The notes under the pieces were generated by a model, which was not told where the DNA came from, made no database searches, and was given only the letters and a program-made list of their open reading frames with translations. From Catenulispora rubra (GTDB lineage Bacteria; Actinomycetota; Actinomycetes; Streptomycetales; Catenulisporaceae): DNA of 64,000 bases. Made by a program: the position numbers and the translations under genes. The DNA lies in contig NZ_JAACYW010000011.1 of assembly GCF_015356825.1 (NCBI RefSeq), positions 20,999 through 84,998 on the forward strand, written 5' to 3'. Shown here in pieces: positions 50,201-64,000 of the stretch (within the stretch, counting starts at the first letter, position 1; the number at the start of each line of letters is the position of its first letter).

Positions 50201-52771
50201 GACGCTACGTTCTGGAACATCTACGGACCGACCGAGGTCACCGTATGCCCCACCACGTTCACCGTGCGGCCGGACGAGCGGTTCGGCACGGTCCTGCCGG
50301 TCGGCAGGCCGCGGAACGGAGCAAGGCTGTTCGTGCTCGACGAGGCGTTGCGCCTGGTCGCCCCGAACGTTCCGGGCGAACTGTACGTGGCCGGCACCGG
50401 CCTGGCCCGCGGCTATCTGGAGCGGGCGGGGCTGACGGCGTCGCGGTTCGTGGCGTGTCCGTTCGAGCCGGGTGCGCGGATGTACCGGACCGGCGACGTG
50501 GTGCGGTGGGACGCGGACGGCCGGTTGATGTTCGTCGGCCGGGTCGACGACCAGGTGAAGATCCGCGGCTTCCGGGTCGAGCCCGGCGAGGTCGAGGTCG
50601 TGGTGTCCGGCCATCCCGGCGTGGCGCAGGCCGTGGTCGTGGCCCGTCAGGACGGCGCGACGGACAAACGCCTCGTCGCCTACGTCGTGCCGAGCGAGGA
50701 CAGCGCGCTCGACGGTGCGGCGGTGCGCGAACATCTGGCCGGGAAGTTGCCGGACTACCTGGTGCCGGCTGCGGTGATCGTCCTGGACGCGTTGCCGGTG
50801 ACGGCCAACGGCAAGGTGGATCGCGCCGCGCTGCCTGCTCCGGACTTCTCGGCGCTCGCCACCGACCGTGCCCCGCGCACTGCGAGCGAGGAGATCCTGT
50901 CCGGGCTGTTCGCCGACGTGCTCGGCCTGGAGCACGTCGGCGTCGACGACGGGTTCTTCCACCTCGGCGGCGACAGCATCATGTCCCTCCAACTCGTCGC
51001 CCGGGCGCACAGTGCCGGGATCGCGATCACCGCACGCGACGTGTTCGTGCACAAGACCGTCGCCGCCCTGGCCGCCCTGACCGAGACGGATTCGCCGACC
51101 GGTACTGATTCACCGACCGGCACAGGCCGGGTACCCGCACTGCCCAACCGCTCCCACGACCCCGACGACGGCCCGCTCCCACTGACCCCGATCATGCGGA
51201 TGTTCCGGCAGCGCGGGCTCCCGATCGAGCCGCTGCACCAGATGACGGTGCTGTGGACGCCCGCCGGGCTGACCGCGGATGTTCTGGTGCTGATCCTCGA
51301 CACGCTGCTGAACCAGCACGGCGCGCTGCGGATGGAGTCCGTCGGAACCGGCGGCGCGGCCTGGTCGCTCCGCGTCCCGCCGCCCGGCGCGGTGTCCGCC
51401 GCGGACCTGCTGCTTCGGATCGACGCCGCGGGGCTGGACGAGCAGTCCATCAGCGCACTGCTCCGCGAGACGTCCGAGGCGGCCGCCGACCGGCTGTCCC
51501 CCGAGGCCGGGATCATGGTCCAGGCCGTGTGGTTCGATACCGGGCCGGACCGGCTCGGGCGGCTGGTGCTGGTCGGCCACCACCTGGCGGTGGACGGGGT
51601 GTCCTGGCGGATCCTGGCCGACGACCTGGCCTCGGCCTGGTCCGCCGCCGAGGCCGGGCGGCCGCCGGCCCTCGAACCGGTCGGTACCTCGTTCCGCAGT
51701 TGGTCCGTGGCGTTGTCCGAGGCCGCACACGACCCGGCCCGCGTCGCACAGCTGCCGGCCTGGCTCGACGTCCTGGCGCCGCCAAGCGTGTCACCGCTGC
51801 ACGGCGTCCCGGGCACGGCGCCGAAGGGCCCTGCGGGCGGACTGCGCACAACCCTCGACAGCGAGGTCACCGCCGCGCTGCTGACGAGCGTGCCGGCGGC
51901 CTTCCACGTCGACATGAACGACGCGTTGTTGACCACCCTGGTCCTGGCTGTCCTCGCCGTCCAGGACGAGCGCCGACCGGACCAGGCCGGACCCCGGACC
52001 GCGGCACCCACCGGCGAAGCCGTGCTCATCGACCTGGAGCGGCACGGCCGCGAGGCCGAGGCACTGCCGGGCGTCGAGCTGTCCCGGACGGTCGGCTGGT
52101 TCACCAGCGTCCATCCGATCCGCCTCGATCCCGGCCGGGTCGACTGGACCGATATCTGGGCCGGCGGACCGGGTCTGGGAGTGGCGCTGAGACGTGTTCA
52201 GGCCCAACTGCGGGACGTGCCGGACCGGGGGATCGGCTACGGCATGCTGCGCCACCTCAACGAGCAGACCGGAGCGGCATTGGCCGACCTGGCCGAACCG
52301 CCGATCGGCTTCAACTATCTGGGCCGGTTCGCCACCACGGCGGGCGGCTCGGCGGCTCGGGCCTGGACCGCGGTCGCGCGGGAAGGGGCCGACGACGCCG
52401 ACAGCAGTGGCAGCACCGGCGGCACAGGCGGCACTGGCGATGTCGATGACACCGACCTGGGCGGTGACGCGATGCTGATGCACCCCCTGCAGATCGACGC
52501 CGTCGTGCACGACGCCCCGGACCGCGCCTGGATGGTCGCCTACTGGGCCTGGGACACCGCGCTGCTCCCCGAGCCCGCCGCCCGGCGGCTGGCCGACATC
52601 TGGTTCCGCCTCCTCGGGATGCTCGCGGACAGCGCCCGGCAGGCCGGCCCGGCCGGCACGCCCGGCACATCTGGCACGCCCGGCCCGACCAGCCGCTTGT
52701 CGGCCGACCCGGACCTGGTCGCGCTGACCCAGGAGGACATCGACGACCTTGAGGACGAGTGGGGAGCGTAA
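38264..52771 (+). CDS. NRPS2: four modules, C-A-T / C-A-T / C-A-T / C-A-T-E
   Basis: 4835 residues. It opens directly with a D-accepting-type C domain ([27 protein letters not shown] at 144), which fits an upstream E domain in NRPS1. Then A4 479-970, T4 Ser1023; C5 1078-1500 (HH 1214), A5 1552-2055, T5 Ser2108; C6 2165-2580 (HH 2292), A6 2628-3118, T6 Ser3171; C7 3230-3650 (HH 3358), A7 3694-4185, T7 Ser4238; E 4295-4800 (HHLAVDG at 4439, [20 protein letters not shown]). A Thr-Asp-Ser-Pro repeat links T7 to E, and a Gly/Ser/Asp-rich loop lies in the E domain. The C-terminal acidic helix ([12 protein letters not shown]) resembles a docking helix. GTG start at 38264, overlapping NRPS1 by 16 bases, GGAG upstream. 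Confidence 0.95.
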   Translation: MAQRVEDVWPLTPLQQGLWFHSRLDDQGSDVYVVQMRLTMRGPLDAAVLKTAWEAVVARHSALRACFRRPAGRDEPVQVVAARVALPWRQVDLSQLSESEALAKAERLASEERERRFDLAVPPLLRLLLLRFGPDEHRLVVTNHHLLMDGWSLPLLHKEVSAVYAAGGDAAVLPPVVPYRDYVAWLGEQDTEAARAAWRAELAGVDEPSLFARTATGVGEPSGAGPGSGLDATAADGPTPSAEPRELRVAVSREVTAALTDTARACGLTVNTVVQGAWAMLLGRLAARDDVVFGATAAGRPAELPGVERMVGLFIVTVPVRVRLSPARPVVDVLAELQARQAALISHQHLGLPEIKRAGGPGAEFDTLVIFENYPDDPDGAHRMGEVTVSIAGGHNVSHYPLSLAVVPGDELLLVMTYRPDAFAPATAQGLAARLVRVFEQIAADASVPVRDLDVFLPGEREWLLGEVGVGGAAAEPATIAAAFEAQVARTPDGVAAVYEGVEISFAELDARANRLARYLLGQGVRVEDRVGVALSRSLDLVVALLAVAKAGGVFVPVDTGYPAERIAFILGDAAPILVVTSVDLAEKLPVGTTGIVLLDDPATAALIGRGGSDPVTDGERRGRLAPDCGAYVMYTSGSTGTPKGVLASQGAVTALGRDGCWGEIGARRVLFHAPFGFDASSFELWVPLLNGGTVVVAPAGDVDAARLRTLIAEADLDAVHVTAGLLRVLAEEDPGCFSGLSDVLTGGDVVSSDAVARVRAVCPAVEVRHLYGPTEVTLCATAHVLEPGSELPPVLPLGGPRDGVRVFVLDETLRPVAPDVPGELYVAGSGLARGYLDRAGLTSERFVACPFLPGARMYRTGDVVRWDAHGRLVFVGRVDDQVKIRGFRVEPGEIEAVLAAQPEVAQAVVLARRGEGSDKRLVAYLVPADDSVLDGAAVLKAVADKLPDYMVPAAVVVLDALPLTSNGKVDRAALPAPDFAALAMGRAPRTAREEILCGLFADLLGLEQVGIDDGFFTLGGDSLTATRLVARIRSVLGTELPIRAVFQFPTVAGLAARLDESADTRASVVAAVRPAAVPLSFGQQRMWFMHRLDGPTAVDNIPLVARLTGGPVDAAVLQSAMADVAGRHEALRTVIADSAETVAADGTSRQEIWNVEAPAAVPRLTVRRTDEAGLPTALAEATGQGFDLAREVPWRVALLGVSPTEHVLAIVVHHIAADGWSMNVLARDLSVAYAARLHGRTPDWSPLPVQYADFTLWQHELLADRQQDPESVAGRQLAFWKNALAGLPEQLELPVDRPRPAEVTHQGSTVHFEIDARLHQDLVSVARGCGATLFMVVQAALALVLSRLGGGEDIPLGTPIAGRTDAALDDLVGYFLNTLVLRTDLSGDPTFAELVGRVREADLAAYAHQDLPFEHLVDVLQPARSLSRHPLFQVAFALQNAVESGFELPGVHAELEHFDLGISKFDMSVLVQERPDDGHGASGLDGLVAYRLDLFDRHTVEDLTARLTGVLAQIAADAAVRVGDVDVLLPGERERLLAQIGTGGAAVAPATIPEAFAARAAEQPGAQAVVSGHEDRILTYDELDAAANRWARYLIARGVRVDDRVAVALTRSVDLVVALLAVAKAGGVYVPVDVAYPAERIAFTLEDSAPVGVLTTSALTDLLPTGVGGVGGVGAVVAMDDPAVVRAVADLDDQPIADAERAGLLAPESGAYAMYTSGSTGTPKGVLVTQGAVTALALDSCWGGIGSGRVLLHTAFGFDPSTFEVWGTLLAGGTIVVAPPGEPDPVRLRELVARAGVDVVHMTTGLLRVWAEEDPGCFAGLSHVLMGGEAALPEAVARIQRACPEVAVWNLYGPTETTLCATTFTLRAGRDHQSSTSVPIGSPRDGVRVFVLDDALRPVAANVPGELYVSGAGLARGYLKRAGLTSARFVACPFMPGARMYRTGDVVRWDAGGRLVFVGRVDDQVKIRGFRVEPGEIEAVLAACPGVAQAVVLARADEPGGDSKRLVGYLVPAAGAALDPVAVHDFVAARLPDHMVPAVLLTLDALPLTVNGKVDRAALPAPEFAAGPAVRAPRTVAEEILCGLFADLLCLERVGIDDGFFTLGGDSLRAMRLVARIRAALGVELPIRAVFQFPTVAGLAGRLDEAAVPRPRLLPAVRPEVLPLSFGQQRMWFVRQLIGSSAVDNISSVLRVRGALDVAALQAAVTDVARRHEPLRTVFVEVDGTARQEILDVGAPGAVPVLTVREVTDAERPEALRAVAGQGFDLDREVPWRVGLLRLSPTEHVLAIVMHHIASDGWSVDVLIRDLSAAYAARLHGRAPDWSPLPVQYADFTLWQHDLLGRQDDPASLFGRQAAYWKNALAGVPEELALPTDRPRPAKPSRRGSLIPFKIDPDAHRRLVDVARGCGATLFMVVQSAVAVWLSQLGAGEDIPLGSPIAGRTDAALDDLVGYFLNTLVLRTDLSGDPTFAELVARVREADLAAYAHQDLPFEHLVDILQPARSLSRHPLFQVGFALQAAPDFAVRFAGLDVRAELVELDVAKFDLSVLLWEHSDAEGAAGLDGFLEFSHDLFDRATAQGLATRLVGVFEQVAGDTSVRVRDVDVLLPGEREWLFAEVGAGGAAVEATTIAGAFEAQAARTPDAVAAVCEGHELSYSELDARANRLTRLLIERGVRVEDRVVVALERSLDLVVTLLAVAKAGGVYVPVDTGYPAERVGFMMRDAAPVLTVTSSDLVEKLPVGTTSIVLLDDPVTVADLAERPHRPVSDAERSGPLASESGAYVMYTSGSTGAPKGVVVSQGAVVGLALDGCWGAMGSGRVLFHTPFGFDPSTFELWGPLLNGGAVVVAPGELDAVRLRQLIAEAGLDTVNAAAGLLRVLVESDAGCFSGLSHVLTGGDVLPGQTVAQLVAACPDVALWNLYGPTEVTLCATTFTAGPGSWGGGVMPIGGPRDGVRVFVLDDALRPVAPNVSGELYVAGTGLARGYLDRPGLTAERFVACPFEPGTRMYRTGDVVRWSVDGRLAFLGRSDDQVKIRGFRVEPGEVEAALSSHPGVAQAVVTARRDGAADQHLIGYVVPSQDTVLDGAEVRVHLAGMLPDYLVPTAVIVLDVLPVTTNGKVDRAALPAPDFAALATDRAPRTAREEILSGLFAEVLGLERVGVDDGFFRLGGDSLTAMRLVARIRTVLGTEVPISAVFDTPTVAGLAAWSQDSVTPRTPVIPVAAEHRPGALPLSFGQQRMWFLHRLEGLSAVNNIPFVVRLRGALDIDAFRAAVGDVAGRHESLRTVFAEDVGIARQIVLDPGAPGAVPGLTLHEVTEEQLSEALTEVAGRGFDLAREVPWRVALLRVSPTEHVLAIVMHHIASDGWSAGVLTRDLSAAYTARGAGRAPDWSPLPVQYADFTLWQRGLLDRRDDPESLFGRQLAYWTEALAGLPEQLELPVDRPRPAEESHQGSLLTFRIDEQVHQGLVEIARSCGATLFMVVQAGLAVWLSRLGAGEDIPLGSPIAGRTDAALDDLVGYFLNTLVLRTDLSGDPTFAELVARVRETDLAAYANQDLPFEHLVDVLQPVRSLSHHPLFQVSFALQNAPDADLHLPGLDVGIEPLELDVAKFDLSIHLWERHDAEGAAGLDGLLVFSTDLFDASTVQSLVSRFVRVLEQVVADASVRVRDVDVLSPQERERLVAEVGTGDAPPEPATIAAAFEAQAARTPDAVALVFEGAELSYAEFDARANRLARLLIERGVRVEDRVVVALERSLDLVVTLLAVAKAGGVYVPVDTGYPAERVEFMMRDAAPVLTITASESVGKLPAGAPGIIVLDDPATAALLAAHPDGPLSDGERSGRLLPECAAYMMYTSGSTGTPKGVVITQSSVAGVGRDASWGAVGTGRMLFQTPFGFDVSTFELWGTLLVGGTLVIAPPGTPDAARMRALVAGAGLTAAFVAAGLLRVLAEEDPGCFSGLSHVLSGGDVVPVEALAQIRAACPDATFWNIYGPTEVTVCPTTFTVRPDERFGTVLPVGRPRNGARLFVLDEALRLVAPNVPGELYVAGTGLARGYLERAGLTASRFVACPFEPGARMYRTGDVVRWDADGRLMFVGRVDDQVKIRGFRVEPGEVEVVVSGHPGVAQAVVVARQDGATDKRLVAYVVPSEDSALDGAAVREHLAGKLPDYLVPAAVIVLDALPVTANGKVDRAALPAPDFSALATDRAPRTASEEILSGLFADVLGLEHVGVDDGFFHLGGDSIMSLQLVARAHSAGIAITARDVFVHKTVAALAALTETDSPTGTDSPTGTGRVPALPNRSHDPDDGPLPLTPIMRMFRQRGLPIEPLHQMTVLWTPAGLTADVLVLILDTLLNQHGALRMESVGTGGAAWSLRVPPPGAVSAADLLLRIDAAGLDEQSISALLRETSEAAADRLSPEAGIMVQAVWFDTGPDRLGRLVLVGHHLAVDGVSWRILADDLASAWSAAEAGRPPALEPVGTSFRSWSVALSEAAHDPARVAQLPAWLDVLAPPSVSPLHGVPGTAPKGPAGGLRTTLDSEVTAALLTSVPAAFHVDMNDALLTTLVLAVLAVQDERRPDQAGPRTAAPTGEAVLIDLERHGREAEALPGVELSRTVGWFTSVHPIRLDPGRVDWTDIWAGGPGLGVALRRVQAQLRDVPDRGIGYGMLRHLNEQTGAALADLAEPPIGFNYLGRFATTAGGSAARAWTAVAREGADDADSSGSTGGTGGTGDVDDTDLGGDAMLMHPLQIDAVVHDAPDRAWMVAYWAWDTALLPEPAARRLADIWFRLLGMLADSARQAGPAGTPGTSGTPGPTSRLSADPDLVALTQEDIDDLEDEWGA
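38282..41450 (+). other. NRPS2 module 4: C(D-accepting)-A(Hpg)-T
   Basis: Pocket residues D A F H L G L L C K, the same as modules 1 and 2. The C domain belongs to a different branch from C1-C3. Confidence 0.8.
41490..44700 (+). other. NRPS2 module 5: C-A(Hpg-like)-T
   Basis: Pocket residues D P F H L G L L C K ([28 protein letters not shown]). Only position 236 differs from the Hpg code. This A domain is the most divergent of the Hpg-type group in its N-terminal part. Confidence 0.65.
44745..47880 (+). other. NRPS2 module 6: C-A(Hpg-like)-T
   Basis: Pocket residues D P F N L G L L C K, identical to module 3. The A domains of modules 3 and 6 are near copies, but this module has no E domain, so the same residue should appear in both D and L form. 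Confidence 0.6.
47945..52700 (+). other. NRPS2 module 7: C-A(unassigned)-T-E
   Basis: Pocket residues D V F F L G I V C K ([28 protein letters not shown]). I do not know a matching code. The all-hydrophobic pocket suggests a bulky aliphatic or aromatic residue. The E domain should make it D. Confidence 0.6.
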
Positions 52772-52775
52772 GGCC

Positions 52776-63716
<10,941 letters not shown>

Positions 63717-63817
63717 GGACATCGACGCGTCCGCACCGCCGGTCGACGCGCTTCAGGATCCGACGATGGAATCAGGGCGCTGAGCAGGACGTCGTCGGCC
63801 TGCCCGGCCCGGTGGGA

Positions 63818-64000
63818 TCACTCGTCGTCGAGGGCGATGAGCACACTGACGATGGTGATGGCGTGTCCGCAGTTCGGACAGCAATGGGCCGTACCGAGCT
63901 CCAGAGCGCTGCTGAGCGGAGGGCTGTCGGGGGCTGTGCTGCCGGGACCGTCGGGGGGTGTCGGGTCCGGGGCTGCGGCCGTTCCGCTTCTCGCGTGGAG
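63818..64000 (-). CDS. 3' end of an unknown gene with a Cys-rich tail (runs off right edge)
   Basis: The minus-strand frame from the right edge to TGA 63820-63818 gives 60 visible residues. They are a Pro/Asp/Thr/Ser-rich stretch, then LSSALELGTAHCCPNCGHA followed by ITIVSVLIALDDE. The CxNCGH motif could be half of a small zinc ribbon. The codon pattern fits local coding DNA. It faces NRPS3 with about 100 bases between the stops. I do not recognise it; a peptide precursor or a small zinc protein are both possible. Confidence 0.45.
   Translation of the reverse strand, partial: LHARSGTAAAPDPTPPDGPGSTAPDSPPLSSALELGTAHCCPNCGHAITIVSVLIALDDE

Overview
The window is high-GC DNA with strong third-codon-position G/C bias, actinomycete signal peptides and an RbpA-type RNA polymerase-binding protein, so it comes from an actinomycete (a Streptomyces- or Catenulispora-like soil genus is a guess). 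Very long antisense ORFs accompany the real genes, as expected at this GC content.

Left part (1-19.8 kb) is a mosaic of small units: the tail of an ABC-2 permease; a secreted double-CBM6 beta-helix enzyme; an RbpA paralogue; a membrane protein; a TetR/MFS efflux pair (MFS frameshifted); a double-domain carboxymuconolactone decarboxylase-like protein; a NYN/LOTUS protein; a shortened D-Ala-D-Ala carboxypeptidase; an AMIN-like secreted protein; a type-B carboxylesterase divergent from an Lrp/AsnC regulator; about 1 kb of non-coding DNA with nested inverted and direct repeats (13.5-14.4 kb); a DipZ-like CcdA/thioredoxin protein (frameshifted); an NTF2-like protein; two gene fragments; an orphan KdpE-like regulator; a GNAT acetyltransferase; and a SMI1/KNR4 protein. 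Many units end in clear stem-loop terminators and several have palindromic operator candidates.

Right part (19.8-64 kb) is a nonribosomal peptide cluster. A cation/proton antiporter diverges from an OmpR-type two-component pair. Then come a flavin-dependent halogenase of the type that chlorinates carrier-bound 4-hydroxyphenylglycine (Hpg), a convergent 4-hydroxymandelate synthase (first committed step to Hpg), and three giant NRPS genes in one operon with overlapping or nearly abutting ends. They hold ten A domains. My manual reading of the binding-pocket residues gives: Hpg, Hpg, Hpg-like (epimerised) | Hpg, Hpg-like, Hpg-like, unassigned (epimerised) | Ser, Ser, Asn, followed by a terminal condensation domain with an intact HHxxxDG motif and no thioesterase. 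E domains end NRPS1 and NRPS2, and D-accepting-type C domains open NRPS2 and NRPS3, so the order 1-2-3 is internally consistent. A 19-bp palindromic element occurs both upstream of the halogenase and between the divergent hmaS and NRPS1 genes, suggesting shared control.

NRPS1 opens with a C domain, so it needs an acyl or peptidyl donor not seen here. No MbtH, Hmo, HpgT, thioesterase, P450 or exporter for the peptide is present; these may lie outside the window. I do not recognise the predicted sequence as a known antibiotic. An unnamed short gene with a Cys-rich tail runs off the right edge on the minus strand.
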